Assembly (NCBI GenBank): GCA_026182355.1
Contig: JAPFBL010000068.1
Coordinates: 1,178,001-1,242,000, forward strand
DNA: 64,000 nt
Direction of reading: 5' to 3'
From: Hermatobates lingyangjiaoensis
Taxonomy: Eukaryota; Arthropoda; Insecta; Hemiptera; Hermatobatidae
Shown here: piece by piece, positions 10,766-21,089 of the stretch
How positions within the stretch are numbered: position 1 is the first letter of the stretch
How the letters are laid out: each line of letters opens with the position of its first letter
The notes under the pieces: model-generated
Databases searched by the model: none
The model's input: only the letters and a program-made list of their open reading frames with translations
Told to the model about the DNA's origin: nothing
Made by a program: the position numbers and the translations under genes

Positions 10766-11924
10766 AAGTTGATTAAAAAGATCCTATCTCATCTTTATAT
10801 TTTAGAGATGGAGATATTAAAGAAAGAAGTATCTACTCTCAAAGTAGAGAAGCTGAACTCGTTTTTATCAGTAATATCATGACAGTAGAGACTTTAGGTG
10901 TAAGTCTGTTTGTGTTTGGAAGTTACGAAAATGTAATATAGCATAATAGAAATGAACTGGGCCCGCTGAGACACCCCCTCGCCCACCAGTTGTGATACAA
11001 AGGTAAAACTGAAGACAGGCATGTTTATTTCTAAGGCTTCCTTGCTTAGGAAAGAATTTGAAAAGCGTGTCTTTTATTATGTGCGGCAGACGAGGGAGGG
11101 GGACTTACTTATTAAAGAGGGGCAAAGCGGCGTCCTGATGTACTATTCAACACCCATTAGCGTGGTCTGACTCCTCTTATAGGATTTAAATTTAAATTAG
11201 GCCTTCTTGGTGGTGGTCTGAAAGGAATTCATTTGCGGTGCTTCACCGAGCGACACCGTTTTGCTCATTCACCAGCGCCTCCCCCTTTTCCAACTTGAAA
11301 TATTCCCCTTCCCTTCCGTACCCCAGCTAAGCCCTTATTTTAAATCTTCCCTTCCTATAATTATCAAAAACCTGTAATTTCTTAGTAATTGAATACAGCT
11401 CACAGAATACACTCCAATGTAATTCTTAATTAAACTACAAATTTATTCCTAATTTCCTAAGCTTTACAACAATACATTTTGATTTAAACATTTCCTTTAC
11501 TCGAATATTATAATTTTAACAAAACCATGAATGTTTGACATACTTGTTTAAAAATAATTCTGTATATTTAACATATACAGCTAGGATTTCCGAAATATAA
11601 CAGATTTGTACAATAATAAGGACTGAATTCTGTAGTTAAATAAGTTATTATTCAACACTGGTACCCTATCTGGTTTATATTTGTACTTTGGTTATCAGTA
11701 CAAGACATGCCAGTAACAACGATTTAGCGCAACACAACATAATGACTGAATGGATAACAAATATTTCTTCGCAGTACAGATCACATCGTAATTATCAATT
11801 TGAGACCAGAAGCCTGTACTCAGGAATTCTTTTAATAGTATTTAAGATGACGTTACTAATTGTTATCAGTCTTACAAATATATGTGAAATATTTGTACAG
11901 ACTTATCAATTAAATGGAATGAAT
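10766..11924. other. Non-coding stretch with a GC-richer patch
   Basis: The patch at about 10960-11340 is less A/T-rich than its surroundings (CCCGCTGAGACACCCCCTCG, GAGCGACACCGTTTTGC). It may be an old inserted repeat; no family is recognised. Confidence 0.3.
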
Positions 11925-12130
11925 TGTTCTGTGTTACTAGTACTCAGGTGTGAAAGGTGGTCTCGGGAGGAGATAAGGTTCCGTTGGGGTTGAAGGGTGT
12001 TGCGAAGGCTGATGCTTGGGTTAAGTGCTTGGACAGGGGTATTATAGTGAGCAGCTTTTTGTCTTCATTAGGGGTAAGACGAGGGATACAGTGATCGATG
12101 GACTCATCTCAGGACGTGTCGTATACCCGC
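11925..12130. repeat. Dispersed repeat shared with 32475-32660
   Basis: Both copies share GTGTTACTAGTACTCA, a GAAAGG...GGAGATA block, GTTGG(G/A)TTAA(G/A)TGCTTGGA and TTTTTG(T/C)(C/T)TT(C/T)ATT in the same order and spacing. Short stretches keep a similar reading frame in both copies, hinting at coding ancestry, but stops and indels interrupt it. Family unknown. Confidence 0.5.
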
Positions 12131-13529
12131 ATCTGGTGAATAAAAGAAACCAAGCAATAAGGCGAGGTCAGCATTGTTGTGGGCAATGTCGATGCAGGAT
12201 CCAGTATAAAACTGTTTAATATAATAGAGAAAAAATAACTTTAGGGTTTCCCTTATTCAAAGTCAGTCTTTTTCAGGTTCAAATCAAATTCCAAATGGAT
12301 TGGTTTGGGTTTTTGTCTAATAAGTATTATATAAAATAAAAATTCAATAGTGAAAAATAAAAAGTATTAAAAAATATTTAACACATATATTTAATGCAGA
12401 ATATATGTAGTTTAAAATATGTTGGTTACTGGGTGAAAGTGATTTACAAGATTGCATAGATAGAAAATGAATGAAAATTCCCTGCAAAGAAAAAAAAAAG
12501 AAGATAAACGTCAATGGACAGTGGAACAAGAAGAGAGGAAAGCAATAAAACAATAGGTGAAAGGTATTGGTGATGAATGATAGAGAGGGAAATGAAGTAG
12601 CTCCCAAGAGACCCACCCAGAGATCAGTATTTCAGGAAGTACACAGAATCCCATGATCCCACTGGATATAACTTGCGCGTAGTGCTCAGTTGGCCATTGG
12701 CTGATCTTCAACATTAACTGGATTCTCTCCAAGGATAGGAGTGCTTCCTTTCCCACTGACACAAGCCTTGACGTTTTAGTTAGACACCTAGTAACAGGGG
12801 ATTTCCCTACATCATTAAAGTGCTTCATAGCTCTCATAATATATTCTATGAATTCAAAAAGTATCATTGAGAGCATTTTGCAAAGTATACAGTATTTTCC
12901 TTTGCCATTATTGTTTTGAGGTCTTCCTATGCATCATTAAATAGACTGTCATCTTCAGTTGAGTTTATAAAAGGAATTGATGAATCGGCGAAGAGAGGCG
13001 CTGCAATAAGAGGATTCTCAAGAGAAGTCTCTACATTGTGACTGCTCGCCTAAATAAATGAACACATTCAGACAAACAACTCAGGGGATTTGAATAGAAG
13101 GTGTCTGTCGAGAGTCACTTGCTTCGCAGAATATCCAAGCCCTCTGTCTTCAATGAATACACAACTCGTCAATGGAACAAGCATTTTTAATCAGTTCTTT
13201 TTAAATTCAAACCCGAATTACTATTAATAGAAAATTAAAGAAATTAAAATTTGTGAGAAGGCAAAGAAATATAAAAGTGTTAATTTCTGGACAACATTAA
13301 CTCAATAATGTCATTAAAACTTTACATGAATTTATATTTTTTTGTTACATTTTCAGGTTTGATTACATTTATAAATTTTATTTAAAATATAAAGAAATGA
13401 AACTGTTTCATTTGGGTTAGAGTTTTTATCGAATTTTTAACTGAAATATATTGAAGTGTGGAGAGGACTAATATAATAGTTTTGCCAATTGGTCCTTCTA
13501 CGTCATTATGTGTAGTTGTGTGTCTGTGT

Positions 13530-13530
<1 letters not shown>
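12131..13530. other. Non-coding stretch
   Basis: A 121-codon minus-strand frame (12511-12876) has mixed composition but no motif, homologue or splice context that I can defend. Nothing else is recognised. Confidence 0.35.

Positions 13531-13594
<64 letters not shown>
13531..13594 (+). repeat. (GT)n microsatellite
   Basis: Thirty-two uninterrupted GT dinucleotides, preceded by imperfect GTGTGTCTGTGTG. Potential Z-DNA former. The H/T-repeat peptide on the other strand is an artefact of this tract. Confidence 0.95.
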
Positions 13595-13597
<3 letters not shown>

Positions 13598-14849
13598 TGT
13601 GTGCATGTTGAATATTTTGTGAGTGTTTGACGAAGATGTTTCAAAAAAGAAAAAAACTCTCATTCAAGCACAATATAAACGTCTAAATGGGAGATGTTTA
13701 TTACTCTTCCATTTCTGATGTAGTACAGATGATTACTGTATACCTATAGTAGACCTATAGACCAATAGATAAACTTTTTTTGTATGTCACAGAAATAAGG
13801 GATATACAATCATTGGTATAACTAAAGCAGTAATAATATTATGAAAAGCCAAAGTGAAAATTTGCTTATACGAAATATTTTCCTACAACAGAGCATAGCA
13901 TTTGCTCAAATAGCCCGTGGATCTCTTACATAGATAATCTGACCTCCTTCTATATTTAATACTTAAGACAAATTTTCCCATTTAGAACATGAAAATATTT
14001 CTAGTATTTTAAAAATATTACCAAGTTTTTGTCTGAAATGTCAAAAACATGTAAGAAATAATATCGTTTTCAGATAATTTTTAATTTAAGATGTACGATA
14101 ATTTCATTTATTATTTTTAAAAGATTTTTTTTTTAATTCTGAATAATGTTCTACATTTTTGATGTTTTATCAAATTATTATACTGGGAATTTCATGGCAT
14201 GCTAGAGTTTTTTAAAAACTCACTTTTCTTTCTCTTTGTCAAAAATCATAAAAAACCAATTTACTCTAAGGGAATGTTATTTTTTCACGCGTGCTCTACT
14301 CTGTTATAAGTTTGCTGTAAATATATATTGAGAAAAAATATATTGGTAATTAGCCACCTTTGCATTCCGGCTAAATCTGAAATCAAGTTCAAAACCGACT
14401 TTTCTGTATTATGCTAAATTTAAAAGCTGGAAGGTTGAAATTTTTAAAAATAATGGTATGAACTATTAGACTAGAACAGTAAAAACAGTGGAAATTAGAC
14501 AAAAACATAGAAATCTTTCTATAGGACGTAAAAGTTCATTCCAAAAACTTCAATATTACACAATAATAATGTTATTACGAAAAAAATCAGCATTTAAAGC
14601 TTTATAGAATTGTGCAACTTATAGATTGATTAGAACAATTTGTTAGACAAACCCATCATACTATAAAAAGGATCACAGATTACATGTTTCATATGCTCTA
14701 TTGTAGTTGACATTTTACATATAAGAATTTTATTCATCTTACATCACATATAAGTCGTTAAATCATTTAAAAATTTTCATTATACCTCTAAACATGATAT
14801 TTTATCGGTAAATTCACTGAAAAAATTCTAAGTCAAGTATAGACAAGTA
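13595..14849. other. AT-rich non-coding stretch
   Basis: No gene or clear repeat boundary. The last few hundred bases lead into a dispersed repeat also seen at 52.9 kb. Confidence 0.4.
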
Positions 14850-15190
14850 TAGCAGGTGATTCCTTAGTTCAGGATAAACAAACAGTTTTTATAGCTTTAT
14901 TGCTCTTTGCTGTAATTGAAATAATATCATTCTTTTTTATAAATTGCTAATTTTGTGTTCCATTTTTGGACAAATTTTCATGATTTCTTAGTGAGCCGTT
15001 TAGCGTCAAAAAAACAATTTCTGAAAACATAAATCGTACTGTAACTCACCCACTCACGCACCCACCCACACGCACACAGGCATCATTGAAAAACTTCATT
15101 AAACGACTTTTGGGACCTCAAAACATATAATTCCGTGAAAATCTGGAATTTTTTCACGATCACTATACTTTACTTATAGTAAAGTAAAAA
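14850..15190. repeat. Dispersed repeat related to 52855-53430 and 55058-55213
   Basis: Shared landmarks in the same order: GTATAGCAGGTGAT, GTTTTTATAGCTTTATTGC, CACTCACCCATCCACCC-like C-rich block, CCTCAAAACATATAATTCCG and CACGATCACTATACTTTACT. The copy is diverged with indels. The end TATACTTTACTTATAGTAAAG forms a small hairpin. Element class not determined. Confidence 0.45.
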
Positions 15191-15530
15191 TAGAATCACC
15201 AAATTTCAATATGAAGATCCTGTTGTCATTGAGACAGAACAGCAAGCATTGTAATATAATTCCACTTGCATATGATAACATTATATAACAAAATAAAAAT
15301 CGATTGTTTCCCTTTTTGTAAAAATCTTTCCACAGGATTTCGATTAAAATTCCTGTGATTTGGTTGTTTTTAATGATTTTTAATTATAATATGAGATCGG
15401 CACAGCAATTGTTTTTACTGTGACATAGTTAAAACACTATTCCTAATGGTAATGCTGACATTTTGAAAGATATTTAACTACACCTTCTCAGTCACTCCGT
15501 GTCATTTCTTTCTAACTAGCCCAGATTTTC

Positions 15531-15612
15531 CTGAAGACGATTTCTCATTAGAAATGCGTTTTATATTCAATAAAACTTGTTTATTTGGTGACCTCCTTCA
15601 TTATTCAAACAA
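15531..15612 (+). ncRNA. Decayed hammerhead-like motif (family 2 relative)
   Basis: CTGAAGA (15531-15537), an extra C, then helix II-like ATTTCT/AGAAAT, but GAAA is missing and GCGTTTT follows directly where CGAAACGCGTTTT would be expected. The downstream AATAAAACTTGTTTATTTGGTGAC resembles the family 2 outer arm. A relic, not a candidate active ribozyme. Confidence 0.3.
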
Positions 15613-15721
15613 TTAAGTTAAACCCATACTCACCACCTACAAACAAATGAATTATCTTTCCATGTATATATCAATTATTTTATTGCATATATCAATTGTA
15701 TATTTTATGGTCCTCTATATG

Positions 15722-15722
15722 G

Positions 15723-15761
<39 letters not shown>

Positions 15762-15900
15762 TATATGTATATAAATACAAAACTAAAGTTTATCGGGACT
15801 CGGTTAGTCCCGAGAACTGTCCGAGTCCCGATAAACTTTAGTATTGTTTCTATTCCACGGTCGATAATTGTATCAATTATATATATATATGTATGTATAT
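15722..15900. repeat. (TA)n tract containing a perfect 22-bp inverted repeat
   Basis: (TA)n at about 15726-15755 is followed by ACTAAAGTTTATCGGGACTC...(15782-15803) and its exact reverse complement (15821-15842) around a 17-nt loop. (TA)n resumes after about 15880. The arms contain GGGACTC, far more G+C-rich than the surroundings. It has the same palindrome-inside-(TA)n arrangement as the hammerhead elements but no ribozyme core. Confidence 0.7.
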
Positions 15901-16965
15901 ATGTATTTTAGTGTTCTTATGAGGTAAATTTGCTGTAGCAAAAAGGGACAGGCATTATGCAAGAGATATACCTAACGAAAAACCTTTTTCGGAACGCACT
16001 GTTCTTTCAACAGAACTCGCTTTTGTGTCGATTTCATTTATAGTTCTCAAACTATGTAAATGCCACATAGTACTGACTTCACTAGTAATGTATTGATGAA
16101 GATCACCTGAAATTTGATTTATATTTGTGCCTTGAAACTCAGCATTAATTAGTAAAAAGAGACAAATTATAGCAATATTCAATTAAAAATCATGTTAACT
16201 ATCAGTTTCTTTTAATGATATTTTTTATTTTGAATAATATAAATGTCATTAATCCTACCAGAATAATTTTGAACGGAAGCAGTATAATAGCGTTTTAAAT
16301 ATTCCAAGCACGAACTTGTAGAAGGCATAAATATGTGAGAGTGCATCCAAAGGAAGAAAAATACCTTAATGCTATCGTAAAATTCATGATTCAGTAACTT
16401 TGCCGAAACTTTCCCGAGCTTGTAGTTTTAGTTGGGCCTCCTCTCTTTTCGTATAAAAAGTATAACATAAATATGGTTTAAACTTAGCGCATTTGTATTA
16501 ATTCAACAGCCAACCTATTTCATAATGAACATTTTTTTGTAATATTCCAAAATATTGATATTATATGTTATTAATTTTTTTATAAAAAGGAAAAATATGC
16601 ATATAATTTTTATATGTCTGGGAATAAATAAGTTTTTTTGAATACAAGGGAATATAATACAAGCCAAGGCACTCATATTAATATCTACATCTTCAGATTA
16701 AACATTTAGATGTTTTGATGCATAAACTTATTGATATATGTATTAAGCTTTTGAGTTGTGAGTAGTACATAGAATTTTTTCAGTTTATATAGTTCTTTAG
16801 CCTTGATGCTAAATTTATATACTTAACTGAACATTTGTCAATCCAGACATGTTGACTAATTTGGACACAGGACAAAAGTAACTAGGAAGTCTGTAACTAA
16901 AGTAACTAATATTTTACATCTGATTGTCTGTATTACTATTATTGTTGCTCTGAAGTTTAATTTAT
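15901..16965. other. AT-rich non-coding stretch
   Basis: No gene or named repeat recognised. Confidence 0.4.
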
Positions 16966-17068
16966 TCTGAAAAGCCGGTTTTGAATTTGATTTGAGTTTG
17001 CAGAACTCTCTAATTACTGATATATTTTTTTCAATATATCCTTACAATATATATATATTTAATATATA

Positions 17069-17100
<32 letters not shown>
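16966..17100. repeat. Repeat ending in (TA)n, copy 1
   Basis: An 85-bp block (CTGAAAAGCCGGTTTTGAAT ... CTTACAATATATAT) is repeated at 20088-20172 with about 10-15% difference. In both places it runs directly into a long (TA)n tract. A microsatellite whose flank is itself repeated suggests an element that ends in (TA)n. Confidence 0.6.
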
Positions 17101-17130
17101 GTTTACTATGGGTTGTCCGGGGAAAGGAAT

Positions 17131-17285
17131 ATGATTCGATGCTATGTTGACCAATGGGAGTAGAGTTACAGGTCCAGGCGTAAGGTCCCAGTTGCCCGCT
17201 ACTCAGCTGCTGAGCAGCGGGCAACTGGGACCTTACGCCTGGACCTGTAACTCTACTCCCATTGGTCAACATAGCATCGAATCAT
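17131..17285. repeat. Almost perfect 155-bp palindrome between (TA)n tracts
   Basis: Two 77-bp arms surround a single central T at 17208. The only mismatch I see is A17201 opposite C17215. The left end is ATGATTCGATGCTATG; the right end CATAGCATCGAATCAT. The arms are G+C-rich (GGTCCAGGCG, TCCCAGTTGCCCGC) amid (TA)n. Because of the symmetry, both strands encode nearly the same ~50-residue conceptual peptide, an artefact. Such a long spacer-free palindrome is expected to be unstable in DNA and in cloning. Confidence 0.85.
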
Positions 17286-17299
17286 ATATATATATATAT

Positions 17300-17631
17300 G
17301 TGGTTTTAAAGCCTTGTTATTATATTTAGCATGTAATTTATTAACATGATAAATAATTATTTTAATAATATCATAGATAAATGGATTCTTATCGTGACAT
17401 TTTTAATAGATGATAAATTTTATGCATACATTAAGCATAAAATTTGGATTATTTTCCAATTTCCAGCCTTCTGGTTAGTACAGAGTCGGTTAATAATTCT
17501 AACAATTTTAAATATAATATATATACACGAAAACAGAGTATTAAATAAAAGAACTAAAAACAATGGGAAAACAGTCAGAAAACACTGCAAAACATCTCCT
17601 CAATATTTTAAGAAATCGTCACCAACGATGA
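17300..17631. other. AT-rich non-coding stretch
   Basis: Nothing recognised between the 155-bp palindrome and the next (TA)n tract. Confidence 0.4.
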
Positions 17632-17640
17632 TTATATATA

Positions 17641-17680
<40 letters not shown>
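17632..17680. repeat. (TA)n microsatellite
   Basis: Imperfect at its start (TATATAATATATATAATATA), then an uninterrupted TA run to 17680. Confidence 0.9.
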
Positions 17681-17681
<1 letters not shown>

Positions 17682-17689
17682 CTCATTGC

Positions 17690-18156
17690 TGTTCTCACGA
17701 CTCAGTTTTAATGACTGTTTCCGTGTACAGGTCCTGAGGCAGATTGATCAGACTTTCAATAAAAAGTAATTCGAACACAGAGTAATAATAACAGAGTAAT
17801 TCGAAAGTTACTCTGAGAGCTTCAAAAGAAGCACTTATTAGTCTTCTGGGCGGTAGATCGGCTCCTGGGCTTAACCTCATCGTTGATTTTTTTTTTTTTT
17901 TAAAGTTGTTATCAGCTTTTAATTTTATTTTAGTTAAATGTTTTCTTTTTTTAATTTTTATTTGGCTTTTATTTCTTTATCTTCCCGGTCTACTTTTCCT
18001 CCGAAAGTTGGCTACACTGTTTGAGTGCTTCAGTTCGAACGCCAAGTCAGTCGTTATCAGCCTTTGGAGCGATTCACTTCTTTTCCTGAAGACGAGGACA
18101 TCGAAATATAGTAGTGAGTTCAGTGGTTTCCTTTCTATGTGTTCTTTTTTAAATTC

Positions 18157-18161
<5 letters not shown>
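17690..18161 (+). mobile_element. Hammerhead-family sequence ending in (TA)n
   Basis: This stretch ends with a hammerhead-like motif at 18086-18114, then TTTCCTTTCTATGTGTTCTTTTT and the long (TA)n. The core is CTGAAGA, an extra C, weak helix II GA/TC, GAAA, loop TA, T, A, GTAG. The expected CTAC partner for GTAG is TTTC here, so helix I is broken. The downstream part resembles that of the motif at 2543. The upstream boundary is unclear. Confidence 0.35.

Positions 18162-18214
<53 letters not shown>
18162..18214. repeat. (TA)n microsatellite, left flank of the ribozyme palindrome
   Basis: About 26 uninterrupted TA units immediately next to the inverted-repeat element at 18215. Confidence 0.95.
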
Positions 18215-18216
<2 letters not shown>

Positions 18217-18249
18217 ATGATCAAACCACAATAAGAAATGGGAAAACAA

Positions 18250-18292
18250 GACTAAGATCTTTCAACCGTAACAAGCGGTCTTCGTCAGAGTC
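18250..18292 (-). ncRNA. Intact hammerhead ribozyme motif, left arm
   Basis: Minus strand: GACT, CTGACGA, an extra A, helix II GACCG/CGGTT (one G.U) with loop CTTGTTA, then GAAAGATCTT giving helix III A-G/C-T with loop AT and T as cleavage residue, then AGTC, which pairs with GACT. Cleavage is predicted between plus-strand positions 18253 and 18254. Sequence identical to the right-arm copy. Confidence 0.7.
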
Positions 18293-18327
18293 AAAAACCC
18301 AACTGGGGTTTTTTCAGTTGGGTTTTT

Positions 18328-18370
18328 GACTCTGACGAAGACCGCTTGTTACGGTTGAAAGATCTTAGTC
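18328..18370 (+). ncRNA. Intact hammerhead ribozyme motif, right arm
   Basis: GACT 18328-18331, CTGACGA 18332-18338, helix II GACCG/CGGTT, GAAA starting 18357, helix III A-G/C-T with a 2-nt loop, cleavage residue T18366, AGTC 18367-18370. All standard hammerhead core positions are present. The one departure from the textbook form is a single unpaired A between the core and helix II, which recurs (as A, C or T) in every family in this window. Confidence 0.7.
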
Positions 18371-18486
18371 TTGTTTTCTCATTTCTTATTGTGGTTTGAT
18401 CATTGATTGTTGTTTCACGTGTTTATGTGAAATCTTTTGTATATATATATAGCAGATTCAATAATATGTCGACCGTTTTATAGAAT

Positions 18487-18638
18487 AGGTGTGTTCTCCA
18501 ATCGGGATTTGGTCAATTTTCTAGGATAAAAAATCAAACTCCCGTTGCCAACGTTTTAAATAAAACCGAAACGTTGGCAACGAGAGTTTGATTTTTTATC
18601 CTAGAAAATTGACCGAATCCCGATTGGAGAACACACCT
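18487..18638. repeat. Palindromic element with hammerhead-like half-site at its centre
   Basis: Left arm AGGTGTGTTCTCCAATCGGG... (18487-18554) and right arm ...CCCGATTGGAGAACACACCT (18570-18638) are inverted copies of about 68 bp with few mismatches. The centre reads AAAACCGAAACGTTGG, which resembles the GAAA-to-cleavage-site half of a minimal hammerhead, but there is no CTGANGA. (TA)n follows at 18640-18674. Confidence 0.65.
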
Positions 18639-18674
18639 GTATATATATATATTATATATATATATATATATATA

Positions 18675-20087
18675 TTGGTATTACTATTGAGCAGTTGTCT
18701 TGTTAACTTCACATGGTGACTATTCCATGTGTGCACTTTGGGGCTACTGCTGGAAGATGCATGGCTAACCTCCTGGACATATACTATACTATGTCGTTTT
18801 CGTATAGAGGCGCTGCACATCCTAGAGAAGAAACCATAATTAAATTCCCAGGCTAGTGGATTTAATAGGATTTTAAAGTTATATGGAGAAAAAAAGCGAG
18901 ATGAAGAATGAGAAGCCTGGAGAAGGAGGTAACACTGATGTCACCAGTTGAAACTGCCAACCCTGCTGTAGCCTCCAATAATAGTACTTTTCATTTTTAA
19001 CATGTTTTTTGTAGTTTAATACCTTTGTAGTTTGTATTTAGATATTATTTAGATTGTAGAATATACATTGATAATGGTTATTGAATAACCAAAACCGGTC
19101 TGTTGTTATTTTTAGTGTAGTGTGGTTATCAGTCAAAATAAATATTGATGAACTTTAAAAGCAAATCTCTTGGTGAGCTTGTTTATGCTCTTCCCTGTCA
19201 ATGGACGTCTTTAGGCAAGCAATTTATGAAATATATATACTATTTTGATTTACCGTAGCTTCATCCAGTGGGAAAAAAATATTGAAAGATAGTTTTACTG
19301 TCATTATTTTTTTGAGGTTTTTTTTGCGTTGAAGGAAACATTCATAAAGAAAAATATTGTTAATATATGATCCAGATAAGAAAATCATGATTATACATTC
19401 AATTAAATGTTTTCGTTTGAATAAAACTGGCTTTCTTAAGTGAGCAACCTTTAAATATAAAAAATTTACTTTAGTTGATTTAATTTTAAATATAAAAGAA
19501 ATTTGCAGTATATTTTATTCCAGTGGAAGGATTCATTGGTTTTTCAGTATATAAGGTGATGTAAATTTACCGTTATTAATTTATATTATTTCGATTAATT
19601 AATTTAAAGTATATATTGATTACACATCTTTATTTTTTTTTAAGAAATAGTTTAATACATTTCTTTGTATATTAAATTAATGTTTATATAAGAAAAACTG
19701 AAAAAAAGGGACTATTCTAAAATGAAATAATTTAGATGGCATTGACTAGAGTGAAGGTAGAGCTTAGTCATTCTAAAAAGGCGCCAATTACACTCCTAGT
19801 TTATGTAGTGTTCCGCGTCCTTTAAACTTGTTTATTGTCTTAACCACCTAGTTCTTTAAATTATGCATCAAATAGTAAGTACAACATCCTTTTTAACATA
19901 TTTTTGTATTTTTAATGATTACTTAATTAGTTCAAAGTATTATTATTTTGATAATTAGTAATTAAATAAAACGATTCACAAACTAGATAAACTAAACTAC
20001 TATAAATTTTTCACTATTCTAGTGTAATGGTTATTCTGCATGCTTTCTAAAAATTTTAAGCCTCGGTCTATTACATTTTTAAGTTAC
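18675..20087. other. Non-coding stretch
   Basis: No gene recognised. The minus-strand frame at 18596-18820 runs through the palindrome and (TA)n and is an artefact. Confidence 0.4.
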
Positions 20088-20167
20088 ACTGAAAAGCTGG
20101 CTTTGAATTTGATTTGAGTTTGCAGAACTGACTACTTACTCATATATATTTTTCTGAATACATTTTT

Positions 20168-20212
<45 letters not shown>

Positions 20213-20235
20213 CATATATATATATTTAAAATGTC
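20088..20235. repeat. Repeat ending in (TA)n, copy 2
   Basis: Second copy of the block at 16966 (CTGAAAAGCTGGCTTTGAAT ... TTTACAATATATAT), followed by (TA)n from 20170 to 20211 and a second short TA run after AACA. Confidence 0.6.
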
Positions 20236-20900
20236 AAAAAGTGTTTTAAAGTGTTAATTTATTTTAATATTACATTAATGAAAACTTTATTAATTTATTC
20301 ATTAATTATTTTTTTACTGCTTTGTTATTACATTTAGGATGTAGAATATAAAATAGAAATATATTGTCATTTGATTTTTCTAAATAATTTGATTGCTTCA
20401 TTAATGAAATTCTTTCTGATTGATGTATAATTTCTAATAGCGATAATAATCATTTAAAATGAGATTGAGTGAAGTGATGCAAACAGTTACCAAAGTTGCT
20501 AATTACATTGATTAGCTCCTGCTCGGGATTTGAATAAATACAATTTCAAATTTGGCTGAGCATAATCTGTGTATAAAAGATTGAAAATGAACAATAATGT
20601 TTGATTGGTTCTGATATCCATACGTATATTGGTTTTGGAACGATTCGATGAATGCTTCAACTAGATAAAGTTGTTTTTGATTGACTAATATGTTTCTTAC
20701 CTGGAATTTTCTTGACACCAGGTGGGTCTCTAAACTGATGTTTTTTGAAGATTTTTGTGAACATTTGCGTGCCTTGAATGTTTAATTGCAGTGCTCTAGT
20801 AAGACACTTCATGTTATGTTTAACATAAAGGCTTTGGAAATGAAGCTAAAGGTGTTTATGAGGGATGTTTATAGTGAGAGATTAGGTACTTGCCTCTAAC
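20236..20900. other. AT-rich non-coding stretch
   Basis: No gene or named repeat recognised. Confidence 0.4.
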
Positions 20901-20920
20901 CTCACCTAACCATGGCGACT

Positions 20921-21062
20921 CTGTCCCATTGGTCTAGGGGTGGATGTTCCTAGTACTGGCGTCCCCGTCGCAGAGGTGGTAATTGGTATGCTGTGCAGCC
21001 AAGCAAACAGTGCAGGGCAGGCCGTCCCAAGCACGGTCCAGTAGCCAGTTCGGCAGCGTAAT
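20921..21062 (+). repeat. tRNA-Glu-like 5' half in a G+C-richer patch, possible SINE
   Basis: TCCCATTGGTCTAGGGGTGG (from 20924) matches the start of animal tRNA-Glu genes, with a good box A (TGGTCTAGGGG at 20930-20940). The anticodon arm and box B are not conserved and no acceptor stem closes, so it is not a tRNA gene. The following G+C-rich 100 bp could be a SINE body. No second copy is seen in the window. Confidence 0.35.
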
Positions 21063-21089
21063 CAATGAGTCAAATCAATGATCTCCAAA

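Larger units (their letters stand above)
18215..18450. mobile_element. Inverted-repeat element with two intact hammerheads (family 1, best copy)
   Basis: The palindrome spans 18215-18405 with arms of about 90 bp around an ACTGGGGTTTTTTCAGT centre. Outer ends are CAATGATCAAACCACAATAA and its complement. Each arm contains one complete 43-nt hammerhead motif, minus strand left and plus strand right. On the right the element continues past the palindrome to a terminal hairpin TTTCAC/GTGAAA (18413-18432) and then (TA)n. Family members lie at 28701, 41527, 43082, 45536, 46233 and 54534. The likely class, a non-autonomous relative of Penelope-like elements or retrozymes, is inferred from the ribozymes alone. 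Confidence 0.75.

Noticed and set aside
12511..12876. Minus-strand 121-codon frame with mixed composition
   Set aside because: No recognisable motif, no splice or promoter context, and no second copy in the window. The length is unremarkable for 64 kb in six frames.
13382..13663. Frames with long HTHTHT or VCVCVC runs (also at 22698 and 22769)
   Set aside because: Translations of (GT)n or (CA)n microsatellites.
17042..17329. Two overlapping frames on opposite strands encoding nearly the same peptide (MLTNGSRVTGPGVRSQL...)
   Set aside because: Explained entirely by the 155-bp palindrome: any frame through it is mirrored on the other strand.
20924..20995. Possible tRNA-Glu gene
   Set aside because: Only the 5' half and box A match. 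There is no proper anticodon stem, T-arm or acceptor pairing, so it is a SINE head or relic at best.
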